Shown one piece after another: positions 34,861 to 48,011 of a stretch of DNA of 64,000 nucleotides (its first letter is position 1; each line of letters begins with the position of its first letter). The notes under the pieces are model-generated. The model had not been told where the DNA came from, made no database searches, and saw nothing but the letters and a program-made list of their open reading frames with translations. The position numbers were made by a program, and so were the translations under genes. The DNA comes from Paramecium pentaurelia (taxonomy: Eukaryota > Ciliophora > Oligohymenophorea > Peniculida > Parameciidae), in the NCBI GenBank assembly GCA_905183005.1, contig CAJJDO010000171.1:1-64000 (forward strand), in the 5' to 3' direction.

Positions 34861-36602
34861 ATGTCTTTCGAAAGAATGAGACAGAGTTTCAAATCCTTCT
34901 TAGGTTTAAATGCTAGTCCATAAATTGATTAATCATCTTAAGTATCCATTCCTCAAGAACTTAAATCTTCAAACTCATAATGCATCATCAAAAACAAATT
35001 TGTTCAAATTGAAAAAAAACAAGAACGTCTTAATCCTTATAAGAAATCTCTTATACGTTTAAATGAATATTACAAAACTATTGTCAAAGGAACTGATTTC
35101 TCTAAATGTCCAACCATCCAATATTAAATTAATGAAGATGAAGTAATTTTGCATTCTATTAACTTTTCAAGAAACCTGCAATTGATCATAAAACATGTAA
35201 CCCAAGATGGAAGAGGGAAGATTAATCTTAAGATTGCTCATCATATAGATGGAGTTCATATAATGAATTCCCTAATCCAACTATATATAAAATTTAATCT
35301 AAACCAACTAAAAATTAAGTTTATGATCCCTCAATACTCTCCTAATCAAGAGAAAAATAGGCATCAATCAACTTTTAAAAGAAATAATTTCTATCTTATT
35401 TAGAAGATAAACCTATTAGTGTAATTAATGAGATTCATCCAATTGAAGACAAAAAGAAAAAGTCATCATAAATTTCAATTAGAAGAGCTGAGAGTTTCCT
35501 CTTTGATGATCAAGAAGAACCTATATATGAAAAAGGAAGATAGGCTGTTTAAAAATCAGATAACACAATTAAACCAAATGAGGAAGATAATCAAAGTGCA
35601 TCTGAAAATATTGTAATAAAGAAATAACCATTATCAAAATTTTGTTAAATAAAAAAATAAGAATTTGAATTTAATCCAAAAATTGAAACACCTAATTCTT
35701 CAATCCTAAATAAAGAAGAATAATAAAAACCATTAATTCAATAATAATAAAATATAATTAAAATTCCAGATGAATAAATATAATAATAATAAGAACCTAT
35801 TTAATAAAAATAATAAGAACCACCTATAGAAGTTAAATAAGAACCTATCATTCAATAAAAAACAGAACCATTACCATAATCATTACCATTAACATAATAA
35901 TCTGTCATAGAAGTTAATCCCTTTACTTCTAATATAGAAAGTCCTCTATTTAGTGCACCTTGGATAACTAATTAATAACCCATTATATCTTAAAATTAAT
36001 CAACATTTAATCTATTTCAATCATAACCAATATAAAATTAATTTCAAACTCCTTTTATTACATAATAACCATAATAATAACCTGTTTTCCCATTTTAAAA
36101 TTAAACACAACCATAATAAAGTGTATTTACTAATGAAAACTTTTTCTCTTAATAAATTTAACCATCCTCAAATCAATTTATGAATAATTAAATTAGTTAG
36201 AATGTCTTTAATTAAAACAATTCATTCTAAACTTAATCACCATTTACATAAAATCAACCCTTTTAATAAAGTTAATCATATTCTAATGATTTATTTGGAT
36301 TGAATCAATCAAAAACTATTAATAATAATAATAATAATTTCTTATTTTAAACTAATTCTTTGGGAGGAGGATCATTTTCAGCTGATGATTAAAATAAACC
36401 ACGTACCATTGATTTATTTTCAGCATAACCAGCTCAAAATTCATAAACATCTATGATGACAAGTCAGGCTCCAGCTAATTTATTTGCTTTAGATCAAAAT
36501 AGTCAAGCATAACCACAAACTAATAAAGAATCTGATAGATATAAAAACAAATTTAAATAAAATACTGTTAAATATAATACTGCTGCATAAAGAATGGAAT
36601 GA
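34861..36602 (+). CDS. NPF/DLF-motif Gln-rich protein, possible endocytic adaptor
   Basis: Predicted 570 residues with one 29-nt intron (35143-35171). The first ~200 residues are basic and helical, with no ENTH/ANTH domain that I can recognise. The rest is low complexity, rich in Gln, Pro, Asn and Phe, and carries motifs used by clathrin adaptors: NPF (NPFTSN), DLF twice (NDLFGLN, IDLFSA) and many QPF/SPF triplets. By analogy with epsins and AP180-type proteins a role in vesicle coats is inferred. FG-nucleoporin is an alternative, but FG repeats are not prominent. Divergent from the USP5-like gene with 110 nt between starts. Confidence 0.6.
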
Positions 36603-37045
36603 ATAATTAAATATTTTTCATATAGGATAAAATAATTGCTTTGAGAACATAAAAATACTCAGAGTAGACTATATAAGTAATTACTAAATGAATTTAATTT
36701 AATTTCATTTTTTTTTCTGAATCCACAAAATTTCCATCATCTTATATATTATTTCCCCATCCATTAAATATACATCTCAAATAACCTTTTCTTTAAATAT
36801 CCTTATTTTAATCATTTTATTAATCTTAAAATATTAAAAAAAGACAATTAAAAAATATATATTAATTAATCTCATAATTCTTTCAATACTTTATTGATAT
36901 ATATATATATATATAATTAAGAGGTATTTAAAAAAATTATTAAATTTTTCATCTGCAGACATTTATTATTTACTTTTATTAACCTATAATTTAAATTTTT
37001 AATAGCATTTTGATAATCTTCCATTTATATTTATTTACATATATA
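36603..37045. other. Convergent intergenic region with a TA microsatellite
   Basis: No coding sequence seen between the two convergent genes. Contains a perfect TA run of about 20 nt near 36897-36915. Confidence 0.65.
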
Positions 37046-38293
37046 TCAATCAATTTCATCAAGTTGAGTTGACTGTCCAAAATTACCAATTGTATTAATT
37101 TCCACTTATTCACTTCCATGTTCACTAGCTCCATCAACACTCTTCTAATCACCCTCTATACTTCTATGTTCACTATGTCCATCTGCAATTCTTGAGGCAT
37201 TTTCAGATTGATTATCTGATTACTTATCTGAGTGTTTTTCTGATTAGTGTTCTGAATGCTGAGCAGATTATTGAGCAGATGATCTAATATCACTAGTATT
37301 TGATTAAGTATTATAAGTTGATAAATGTGAAGGTTCTTCATTATCTGAAGCATTATCTACTTATTATAATTATTCTTATTATTATTCTTATTATTATTAT
37401 TCTTGTAATTATTATTCTTGTAATTATTATTATTCCTCCCTATATTTACGAATCATATCTTTAAAATTCTAATGTTATCTCATATGTTCTTCTTCTTATT
37501 CTTTTTTATACTTTTATCTCTCTTCTCTCTCCATATCTAATCCTCCTTTTGAAAAAGCTTCTGCAAATCCTTAATGTTTTATATATAAAATATTTTACTT
37601 CTTTCATCATCAAACACAGGTCTGTCGTCTAAATACTTTAAGGTCTTAATTCTACTGATGAGAGTTTTTCGATAATGTTATATTTACCTTCCAGCAGAAT
37701 TGTTCTAGAAATACAACACTGATAATTATGGCATTTTTAAAAATATTTCATCTAAAACATTGGGGTCATCTATTTTATTATCTGATACATCCAACACTGA
37801 CAAATTTGGTAAGCAAAGTAATCCTTCCAAATCACTTAGTCCATTCATTCCTATTCTATTTCTTTTTATTTGAAGAGTCTATAATTTTTAACATTATTCT
37901 AACCTATAAATATGTAAATTTACTATTTATACCCTTCAATCTTGGTTATCATATTGTCACTTAGATTTAAATTAATTAGCTCTGTTAACATGTGCAAGTT
38001 TTCAATTTTTCTAATAATGTTTTCTTATAAATATAAACATTTCAAAGAAGTCAAACAATCAAGTCCTATTAGGATACATATATCAACATACCTTCAATAT
38101 TGTTTAGACCATTTCCCTCTAAATAAATAACTTTTAATCCTGTAAACTCTTCAAGATTCTCAATCTTATCAAAACCTTTGTAATGCAGATAGAGACAATC
38201 ATTGAGCTCAGGAGTTGTGTAATAAAGCTTAAATTCTTTTCTTAAAAGCTTTTTCAAGTACTCTTTGGTAATTCTTCTCTCCTCCTGTTACAT
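37046..38293 (-). CDS. DNAAF1: DNAAF1 (LRRC50/ODA7), axonemal dynein assembly factor
   Basis: Predicted 376 residues with four introns (37570-37598, 37655-37687, 37904-37932, 38066-38091). The N-terminus ITKEYLKKLLRKEFKLYYTT and PELNDCLYLHYKGFDKIENL match the family exactly. SDS22-type leucine-rich repeats occupy about residues 30-200 (GLKVIYLEGNGLNNIEG; LKCLYLQENIIRKIENL; LPNLSVLDVSDNKIDD). The cap motif TLKYLDDRPVFDDER and FAEAFSKGGLDMEREE follow. The C-terminal third is Gln/Glu- and Ser/His-rich. It acts in cytoplasmic preassembly of dynein arms, like DNAAF3 at 9.6-11.3 kb. Confidence 0.95.
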
Positions 38294-38469
38294 TATTTAA
38301 TAATAATAATATTTATAAGGTTATTGTGAGAGGCTTTAACAAAATTAAGAGAGGCTAAGATGACAAATTCTTATTATGAAAATTTAGTTGATTATTAATC
38401 ATATTACTTCATATTTATAGATCAGGCATTTAATTTTGAAATATAAGAAATTAAATTATTTTCATATAA
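38294..38469. promoter_or_regulatory. Divergent intergenic region between DNAAF1 and TOP1
   Basis: The two start codons face away from each other across 176 nt of AT-rich DNA, which must hold both 5' flanks. No specific element was recognised. Confidence 0.4.
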
Positions 38470-40283
38470 ATGGGCGACAAGAAAATCAAAATAGATGAAT
38501 ACAAAGAGATTCGTTTAGGTGGATTTCAAGCAAGATCGCATAATTGGTGGGAAGAGGCCAATCCTGAAGAATCAGAAGAAGAAGAACAATAGGGTCAAGA
38601 ATGGAGGTATTTAGAACATCATGGAGTTTTGTTTCCCCCATTTTATAAGAGACATAATGTAGGTCTAATTTATAATGGCAAATTGATAACATTAACAGAG
38701 GAATAAGAAGAACTTTGTACTTATTGGGCATAATCGATTGGATCTCCATATGAGTTTAAGGAAATTTATAGGAAGAATTTTGAATCACTTATGCAAACAA
38801 AATTTGAAGGGTTTTAATTGGATAATGCTGATTTCACTAAGATAAAGGAATATTTGGAATAGCAAAGATTATTGAGATTAAATAAATCAGATGAATAAAA
38901 AAAATAAGAGAAATTAGAAAGAGATTAAAGAGAATTATTTTATGGATATGCTTTAGTTGATGGTTGTTTGGAAAGAGTAGGTAATTACACATTGGAATAA
39001 CCTACTTTATTCAAGGGACGTGGTGAACATCCAAAAGCTGGATTATTGAAAGCTAGAATATTTCCAGAAGAATTAACAGTAAATCTAAGTACTTAGGCTC
39101 CAGTACCTTAATGCAAATTGCCTGGTCATTCTTGGGGTAAGATTGTGCATAGAAATGATGTTACTTGGTTATTTTCTTATGTGGATTCAAGTATCAGGAA
39201 AGACAATCATAAATATGTTTAATTTGCTGCCACTTCTAGATTTAAATAGATGAATGATAAAAGGAAATATGAAAAAGCAAGGAGATTGAAGAATTGTATT
39301 GATTAAATTAGAGAAAATTATACAAAGAAATTATAATCTGATTCAATTAAAGAAAGATAATTAGGAACAGCAACTTATTTGATAGATAAATTGGCATTAA
39401 GAGTAGGAAATGAGAAAGATGAAGATGAAGCAGATACAGTTGGTTGTTGCAGTCTAAGAGTAGAACATATCAAATTGAAGGAAGATGATGTAGTTGCCTT
39501 TGATTTTTTGGGTAAGGATTCTATGAGATATAATAATGAAGTTAAATTAGCACATTAGATTTGGAAAAATCTTAAATTATTTATTAAAGGAAAATAACCA
39601 GAAGATAATTTATTTAGTGATATAAGTGTTGATGATTTGAATGATTTCTTAAAAAAATAAATGGAAGGATTGACAGCAAAGGTTTTTAGAACTTATAATG
39701 CAAGTTTTACACTTCAATAATAACTTGATTTAGGTGGTACTTTAGATGGTCATTCAATTTAATAAAAAGTAATATTTAATTATATATTTAGGTTGATTTC
39801 TATGATAATGCTAATAAATAGGTTGCTATCTTATGTAATCATCAAAAAACTATTTCAAAATAATTCGAATTAACTAAGAAGAAAATCAATACTAAATTAG
39901 AATGCATGAAAACATATATACAAGAATTGGAATAACATTATAAGAAGAAAAATCCAAATGAATATGAAGAGGAAATTTAATTAGAGGAGGGATCTTAGAA
40001 GAAGAATAGTATCTTTATTAAGAAGTTCCCAGGGTAACATGATAAGATCAAATAGATGATATAGAAGACTTAGGAAAAATATTAGAAGGAGTTGAAAGGT
40101 TTAGAAAAGAAAGAAGAAAATAAGGAGATTGCTTTAGGAACATCTAAAACAAATTATAATGATCCTAGAATAAGTGTGGCATTTTGTAAAGTACATGATG
40201 TTCCAATAGAAAGAGTGTTTTCAAAGACTTTAAGAAATAAATTCATTTGGGCTATGGCTACAGATTCTAATTGGAAATTTTGA
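38470..40283 (+). CDS. TOP1: DNA topoisomerase I, type IB
   Basis: Predicted 596 residues with one 23-nt intron (39769-39791). Core blocks are visible: KWWEE-like region as SHNWWEEANPEE, GVLFPPFYKRHNV, the KGRGEHPKAGLLKARI motif, YVQFAATSRFK, LALRVGNEKDEDEADTVGCC, and KVFRTYNASFTL. The catalytic tyrosine is in TSKTNYNDPRISVAFC near the C-terminus. A charged linker (~residues 440-540) precedes it. Family enzymes relax supercoils through a 3'-phosphotyrosyl intermediate in the nucleus. The N-terminal nuclear domain is shorter than in animals. Confidence 0.95.
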
Positions 40284-40343
40284 TTATGATTAATTGTCCA
40301 TTATTATGCATAGTTTATAATTAAAATAATAATACTCAAATTT

Positions 40344-41306
40344 ATGAATACTAATATTAATTAAGACTTTTAAAAGTTTCAGATTGTAAATCAATAAGAG
40401 AAAATAGATAATAAATCATTTAGATGTTTCACTATCAATTTTGATTCATCAATATTAGTTGGATGTACTTGGACAATCATTTATATTTATAAAATCCAAA
40501 ATAATGGTCAGATTATAATGACTTAAATGATTTCAGATTAAGAATTACTTATAAATCAAGTGAAATTTATGAATTCAGGCAAAACATTCATTACTATGGG
40601 ATATGGTATAAGTTTTTGGTCACTTAATGAAAATAGCCTTTGGGAAAGATAAAATATGATTTGTTTGGAATAAATAATTTAATTCCTAATATTTACAAAA
40701 GATGAAACAAAAATGATATTTTCATAGGAAGGATCCTTGCATTTTTGGAAAAAAAGAAAGTCTAATAACTTATGGAAAACTCATTTCTATTTTGGTTTAA
40801 AAAAAAAGACTACGAGTTTAAGTTTAAGTAAGTCAGAGAAAGAATTATTAATTGGAATGTAGGGTTTAATACTTATAGCAAGAAGTTATAATGGTTATAA
40901 ATGGCATATTTCATATAAGATAAGAACAAAATATTCTACTCTATGGACAATGGTGAGTTTTTTAGATTAAGATATGTTTGTAACTTAAGCTAACAATTGT
41001 GAAAATTTAAAACTATATCAATGGAATAGGTGGTATAAAAAATTGATAAGAGTTATTAATTTAAATTTAGGAATGAATACTGACTTGTGTCGTGAAAATT
41101 CAATAAGATTTGAGTAGGAAAGTTAATTATTGTTTCATAAATTTAATAAAACTTTACGAATATTTAAATTAAATAATAGGGAATTAGATTTATAGTAATC
41201 AATAATATAGACGAATTGTGAATATAGTTTTTATAATTCTAGAGATTGTAAGTTTTTAATTGTAAGAAATTGGAGGGGGAAAGGTTTTACTACATGGTAT
41301 AGATGA
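40344..41306 (+). CDS. Divergent WD40-like beta-propeller protein
   Basis: A 320-residue intron-free frame. Regular strands ending in W/Y-rich turns recur about every 45 residues: ILVGCTWTIIYIYKIQ, TFITMGYGISFWSLNE, SQEGSLHFWKKRK, QWNRWYKKLIR and LLFHKFNKTLRIFKL. This spacing fits a seven-bladed propeller of the kind expanded in Paramecium, although the canonical GH and WD dipeptides are mostly lost. Function unknown. It is 60 nt downstream of TOP1. Confidence 0.55.
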
Positions 41307-41400
41307 AAATATAGGGTAGTTCTAGCTTAGTGAGTTTGATGTTTTTAGAATGAATATTATGTTTAATATTAGATATATATATAGGAATAAATAAAAATAA

Positions 41401-42849
41401 ATGATAAATTTATCTGACAGAGAAAAAGAGTTGATTGAAGAAATATGTGCAAAAAATGCTAAGTCAAATAAAAAGAGTAATTAAATAGAATAGGGAAATC
41501 AAAAATTAGTCAGCCAATCAAGTACTAAAATTTTAGTGTCTCGATTGGAACGTAAATTGAATGAAGTATTTCATATTGCAAATATAGACATTAAAAGAAG
41601 TCGATGAATAAAATAGTGGTCAAATTAATTTCTAACAATTAGGACGATTATTTACATTGTTAGACATATTCCAAGCTATCTCGTACAATCAAGATTATCA
41701 GTTAGAGGCACAAGGTCTCAATAATCCTATGCAAAAGTAACACCAAATCTTTAAGGTAGACAATAAGAAGTAGATTTACATGAGAAAGCATTTGCAATTA
41801 TTTCTAACGATGAAGAAAAGGCTGATATATAAGCAGCCTTTTGTCTTTTTAGAATCATCTTGGATCCCAATTAATTAGAACCATCTAAATGTGCTATTTT
41901 AATTAAAGAGTATTTAGAGAAGATTTCTGAGAAAGAAATTGATTATGAAGCAATCTTTAAATTTTGCTCTGAATTTTAAGTATATCAAAAAACTAGATTA
42001 TCTGGTGCTAAAATAGGATATTTAAAAGCATCTTTAGCATAAAATCTAATTGAAACTTATGAAAAGACTTTGACTTTCAAACCAACAATCAATCCTATTA
42101 GTGAAGCTTTGTAATAATAATCAGGTAAAAAGGAAAATTAAGAATCATCATCATAAATTTCATAAGGTCTTGCTGAAAGTAGAATTAATGAATTATATAA
42201 AAAAAAAGAATTATCCAATCAAAAGATAGAATTTTTAAAATAAGAAAAATTTATGAAAGATATGTAGGAATGTACATTTAAACCATAAATTATTTCAAAA
42301 AAAGAATTACCAAATGTGATCGATAGGTTATATTAAGTGAAGAATAGATAGGAAATAGAAGAAAGAGCTAAATTGGCTGAACAAGAGAAAGAAGAATCAG
42401 AATATAGTAAATGTTCTTTCCATCCTCAAATTAATTACTCTATGCCTGAATCGCAATCAACTGGAGTAGGGGGATATTGGGAAGCAATAGAAAGAATTAG
42501 AAGAGCTAATGATAAAAGACATTTATAAGATCTCAAATTGAATCATAAACCTAGTGGAGAGAACTATGAAAAAGTTAAGAATCAACCATTCTCACCTCCA
42601 GAAATGTTATAGAGAAGATAATTTAAAAAATAATTACCAATCCTTTATATTGATATAAAATTGGGACCTAGAAAGGTTGGACGATTAGCATTGAGAAGAA
42701 ATGATAATGTTGAGGAAGTAGTTTAATCATTCTGTAAAGTTTGGGGAGTTGGTCCATAAGATTATGAATTATTGGTCAATCAAGTTAAGGAAAATCTTCA
42801 GAAGTAAATATTTATTAAATTATTATAGTGTCATACAAGAAACAGATGA
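41401..42849 (+). CDS. Protein with EF-hand-like N-terminus and TFKPxI repeats
   Basis: Predicted 465 residues after introns 41566-41587 (22 nt) and 41756-41784 (29 nt). Near residue 70 is an EF-hand-like loop (DEQNSGQINFQQLGRLF), imperfect for calcium binding. Later a short motif recurs: TLTFKPTIN, CTFKPQI and CSFHPQINY, each followed by a charged helix. This pattern is common in ciliate and algal axonemal or cortical proteins, so a cytoskeletal role is inferred. The second intron ends ATGAG, an atypical acceptor, but is required for frame. Confidence 0.65.
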
Positions 42850-42910
42850 GTCCCAAATTTGATTATGAATATGAATACTTATTTAAATGAAATATATCAG
42901 ATTGAATTTT

Positions 42911-44143
42911 TCATAATATTGCATTTTATTTCGATTGTAATTATGGACCCCATAAACCAAAATAATAAGCTGTATTTGGTTGGTTCCTAACTTAATCAGC
43001 TTAAGGTTAGTTTTAAGGTACTTGATCATTATTTTAAATAGGTGTTTATTAATTATTATTTTATTCTAATTAAGTATTTGATAAATTCTGATTTAATTAT
43101 ATGGAAGGAACTTCATTCTAATTTATTTGTTATGGTGATTAATTTTCATATGTTTATGATGATTACTATTATTATTATTATTGATTTGGCTAGACAGAAA
43201 GACTGATTGCCTAGTTCTATGAAGGATTTTATTGAAAATATGGATTGGTTTGTTAATTAATATACTACTATGGTTATTAAATTCCAGGTTGAGTGTAATT
43301 TGTTTAAGGTTATTGTTAATACCCCATATTATAATTAACAGGAATACCCATTTAAGGTACATTTTAGAAATTCTACTGTGGATTCTGTTAAAATTATTGT
43401 TAACCTTAAGGATTCTACTAATATTATTGATAACCTTAAGTAGGCTATTAATACTGTTGATTCATAGGTGGCTATTAATATTGTTATTGTGGCATCCTAT
43501 AAATGGGTGCCCCTATTGGAGAAACTTAATTTCGATTTTACGGAATGCCCCAAGTTGTATTTCCATAAGATTATTACAACAACTGAGGTTATTGTACATA
43601 GATAACACTTGGATCATTAGGATCAACAAAGGCCTAACTTTATGTTCTTGCAAAGTTTTCCATCATACGAGCATCAGGAACTCGTTATCCAGAACCACGT
43701 GATCTTCTAATTTATGTTAATACAGAAAATAGTATCCTTAGAAATCTATCACACCCTAGTATGTTAAATGATTCCTACCTCCTGCTTTGAACCATAATTT
43801 AAAATGAGTTCTTCCTGGTAATAGATTATATAATGGATCAACATCCCCCTCTAAATAATTACTTCCTAATATTGGTTGCCGAAATCTCTCAGCACTCAAA
43901 TAAGCCAAGGGAATATCAAAAGACTTAAAAGATTCCCTTTAAAAATTGTCATTTACAAAAACAATTCTGCATGTTGTGACAAATACCTAAATTTTAACAA
44001 TTACTTACTTTTCCTTTTGCTTTAAATTTGCCCATAGTTTCAATTTTAAATTATCCTTCCATTTCATTTCTAAACAATATAAAAAACTCTTGGTCCACTC
44101 TTAATGGAACCCCAGTTTAAGTGATTGGTGGATTTAAAGCCAT
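42911..44143 (-). CDS. WBP2-like GRAM-domain protein with Gln/Pro-rich tail
   Basis: Predicted 395 residues with introns 43756-43778 and 43987-44008. The first ~150 residues match the WBP2/WBP2NL GRAM domain: MALNPPITQTGVPLRVDQEF, KFKAKGKVFVTTCRIVFVN, FKSFDIPLAYLSAERFRQP, and ILGSNYLEGDV. The remainder is a low-complexity Gln/Pro/Asn/Tyr tail resembling the PY-rich tails of WBP2 but without clear PPxY motifs. Family members are phospholipid-binding adaptors and coactivators. A 156-residue opposite-strand ORF at 43232-43702 is a shadow of the Gln-rich tail. Confidence 0.8.
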
Positions 44144-44345
44144 ATTATTCAATTATTATTATATATGTATATTTTTTTCAATAAATTATTTTTACACTAA
44201 AAAATAATAATAATTAATTAATTTAAATAAAATATATTAGAATTTTTACTAATAATTTCTAAATATATTAATATATTAATTGATAGACATTAGACCATTA
44301 TATTGTTTTATATGTAATATAATATATTTATTATTGTATTAAGCA

Positions 44346-45012
44346 TCAACGATTAGTTTTTGCTACTTTTTCAAGTTCATCTCTCTTTTTAATGGTGTAT
44401 GATTTTTATCCATCTTCATTGGCTGCTGCAATAAGCTCATCAGCAAGAGCTTCTGCAATAGTCTTCATTTTCTTGAAAACTGATTCTCTTACACCTTTTG
44501 CTAAATTGTGGACTGCCTAAATGAAGTATATTTTGACATAATTACTTCATTGACTCTTCTAATTGGAGCAACATCAACAGCTTATTATTTAGCAACACCA
44601 CCTGTGCCAACCTTTGTAAAGTCTTCTCTGGCTCCACCTCTTTGTACAGCCAAAGACAAGACTTAAAGTGGATTTTTACCAGTCAACAAATGTACAATCT
44701 CAAATGCATGTCTGATGATGGCAACAGCCTTTACTTTTTTACCTGTATTACGTCCATGGAACATGAGTGCACCAGCCAATCTTTCTACAATAGGACATTA
44801 TGCTTTTCTAAACTTCTTTCGTTGATATCTATTTTAGAATGAAAGTGATACCTTCCAGCAGTATGAGGAACAAAAACTCTAGATTTTGAAGTTTAGACTG
44901 CAATATAATCTTTGAAACATTAATCTGTCACTTGAACTTCATCATAATCCCATTTGCCAAATAGTTTAGGTTGATTAGCAAATTTCACAGTCACTACTTA
45001 TTCTTCTGCCAT
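44346..45012 (-). CDS. RPS5: 40S ribosomal protein uS7 (RPS5)
   Basis: Predicted 204 residues with introns 44517-44545 (29 nt) and 44829-44851 (23 nt). Conserved blocks are KLFGKWDYDEVQVTD, VFVPHTAGR, YQRKKFRKAQCPIVERLAGA, FHGRNTGKKVKAVAIIRHAF, GTGGVAKQQAVDVAPIRRVN and the C-terminal YTIKKRDELEKVAKTNR. This is the eukaryotic S5/uS7 protein of the small-subunit head, contacting mRNA at the E site. Length matches the family. Only ~200 nt separate it from the WBP2-like gene. Confidence 0.95.
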
Positions 45013-45112
45013 TTTTAAAATAAGGATTTATTTTTAATTTAAAATTCCTAATACTACAGAGATTCTATGACATTGAAGATAAAATATATATAAATATAAT
45101 TAAATAATACTG

Positions 45113-47839
45113 TCAAGCAGGTAATTGAGCCAATTACTTAAGTCTATCTTATAAATTTTTGACTGATTTCTACAATTCATCAATTTCTAGATTTTATTTT
45201 TTATCAATATCATTATTATCTCTTATAGAATCCTATATAGAAGCAGCTGTCTTTTATGATTCTTCTAATCTAGTTTAAATTGTTTTGATTTCATTGTTAA
45301 TTTTAAGATTTGAATCCTCTAAATCACCTTCTAATTTTGAATTTTTTTAATCAATTAATTTAAGTTCTTCTTATAATTATTAAAAATTAGAATTGATTGC
45401 ATCTACTCTTTCTCCAATAGTTAAAGTTTTATCATTTACTTATTCAACATTTTAGGTTATTATTTAAAAAGTATTATGAATTTTTTTCTATTCTGCATTT
45501 AATAATTCAATATTTTTATCTATATCTTATTATTTAATCATAATAGTTTCATTCTCTTTTTTAAGTATTTCAATATCTGTTTGATTTTCATCTAATAAAC
45601 TTTTATGTTAAACCTATATATCATTTATTTCTTTGATATTAGTATTAATTTATTGAATATCTTATTTAATATTTTCAACTACTTAATTTACTTCCTTAAT
45701 TTGATTCTAATGGTCTTCTTTTATCAATTATTATTATTATCTATATTGAATGGAACATATAAATACTTCAACTCTTAAATACTTTCTGCCATTAATTTTA
45801 ATCCTTTCATTTGAGTCTATTAATAAGACTCATTTTAATCAAGAATAAGTTTTGTTTTTTCTACTACTACTTATTGATTTTCTTCAATTACTTCTCTAAA
45901 TATCCTAAATTTATTTGAACAATCTTCATCTAATTTATTAACTTTATCCTCTAAAAATTAGACAGTAGCATTTACAGCTTCTAAAATTTAATTTTTTTCA
46001 ATTGATATTCTTTCCAATAAATGTGTTTATTAATCTTCTATCACAGTTTAAAAGTCTTATCTAATCATATCAATATTCTATTCAATAATAGTCTACCGAG
46101 AATTAAGATCTTATTTCAAACCTTCATAGGCTGTTATATGTTATTTAAAGGATTCACCAAATTTTGAAAATATCACCTTAACTTTTTCATACTTCTAAGC
46201 AGATGTCTTAATTGCCTATAAATATAATTAAATTAAATTTTTACTTTATTTATTTCATCATCAATATACAATGATAATCTTTCTGCTTTTTCTGCTTAAT
46301 CTTTCTCTAATTATTTAACTTAAGTTTATAATGCTCTATTAGCCATTTCAATCTAATCTTTTAAACTATTTAAATCCGAAACAATATCACTTGCAATGGC
46401 AGATGTTAGATTCTTCAATTCAGTATCAGTTGATAATCTTGTTTAAACTTCAATTCTTATCATATCTGTAATCTTTTCTGTAATATTAGCTTGATGGGTT
46501 TTGAATAATTCATTCTCTTATTTAATATTCTCTTATATTTTTAATAAATCGCCTCTTAATTAAACCTCATGTGAATATCTTTAGGCTTCTTCATTTTATA
46601 TATTTACTAGTATTTAATTCACTTATGTCTCAATAATAGTTTATAAAGAACGAATGGCTTCATCCTTCTTTTATGAATCAATTCTTTAAAATTATTCTAA
46701 TGATCCTAATTTTTAAATCACTTCTTCCCTTTCATATTATAATCTCTCCATATTAATCTAATCCTTTAAACTCCATGCTTATTTCATTTCTTCTATAGTT
46801 TTAACTCTCTATTCATGTTCCATAACAATTCTATTAATAACTTCAGTTACTCTAGTATCTAATCTTTAAGTATAATCTTATTAAATTAATTATAACATTC
46901 CCTTAAATTCTTCTTAGATTCTCTAATTAGCCATATCAACTCTATTAATCTATTCATGATCTTTTAATTAATCTTTCTAATCCAATAATTATATAATCAT
47001 ACTCCTAATGCTAATAAATTTGCCTCCAAAGCCATCACTCTCTTCTCTATTCTTTCATTTGTTTCATTAATAAAATTCATTCCAGAATCACCTCTCTATG
47101 CTACTTAAATCAAAGCTTTCTCCCCATTATATATCTTGCTTTCCATCCCATTAATTCTTTACTCAAAATGTTGATGTGAAGTAGAAAGTGATTCCTACAA
47201 CTTTTCTTACAATTCTCCCAATCTCACCATTTCCATAAATAAAGCTTTGGTCTTCTCTCTTTCCTTTTACAGATGTGAACTTTCTTCTGTTATTTTTTCT
47301 TGTAACATTCCTCGCATCTACAATACCTCATTAGTATCTTTATTTTAAGTGTTCTTCAAAAAGTACAACAATTCCTTAAGATTTTATTCTTAGATAGCCA
47401 CTTTAGAACCCAATTCACTCTTTTACCTATCTTATGCAATTATTTTTGTTTCCAGCGAATACATCTTATTCTACAAATCTTCAAACATTTAGTTTGGCTA
47501 TTACCATTATATAATTAATACATCTCCCATTTATCCTCTTGTCCTTACTTCTCTTTCCAGGTCAACTAACATTTTAGAATTCCGCTTAACTTCCTGTGTA
47601 AGTTACTTTTCCAACATTTACACTTAATCCTATAATTAAGCAATCCTATCCATTTAAAACTAACTTTATTCCTAATTCTCAACAGGCACTGAAGTATTTG
47701 CAAAGTTTCTCCTTGATTCAGCTGTTCTTGTAGGTTCATTCTTGACTTCTTAAGACCGACGATAATCTGGTGCTTAGAATCTAGATTCTCCTGTAATTGG
47801 ATTTATGGCTTAACGACCTGCCTTTATATTAGATATCAT
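45113..47839 (-). CDS. Long coiled-coil protein, about 880 residues
   Basis: Introns 45741-45766, 46216-46244 and 46977-47002 restore a single frame; a further 24-nt stopless candidate lies near the N-terminus. The N-terminal ~60 residues contain INPITGESRFQAPDYRRSQE, then uninterrupted heptads run almost to the end (for example RIAQLQDQVQMLEKQL, EQRINGMESKIYNGEK, QVNDKTLTIGERVDAI). No motor or catalytic domain is present. The composition resembles basal-body or axonemal structural proteins, but the family is not recognised. Introns were placed because they alone reconnect the heptad frames. Confidence 0.75.
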
Positions 47840-48011
47840 AATCTTACTTAACTTAAACTCATTTAGAATATTTTGTATATATAATGATAATTAATATAAT
47901 TTTTTAGATAACTAATTAAAGCTCTTCATAGTTATTAATTTCAAATGTAATATTATCTATTTTTTAATAGCTATATTAATATATTGAATGATTATAATAA
48001 ATTCATTAAAT

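Noticed and set aside
36880..36930. Possible replication origin or hairpin at the TA run
   Set aside because: Plain dinucleotide microsatellite in spacer DNA; no supporting features.
43123..43362. 79-residue minus-strand ORF
   Set aside because: Alternative frame within the WBP2-like Gln-rich tail.
43232..43702. 156-residue + strand ORF of Leu/Ile-rich composition
   Set aside because: It is the antisense shadow of the Gln-rich tail of the WBP2-like gene; TAA/CAA codons read backwards give Leu-rich nonsense.
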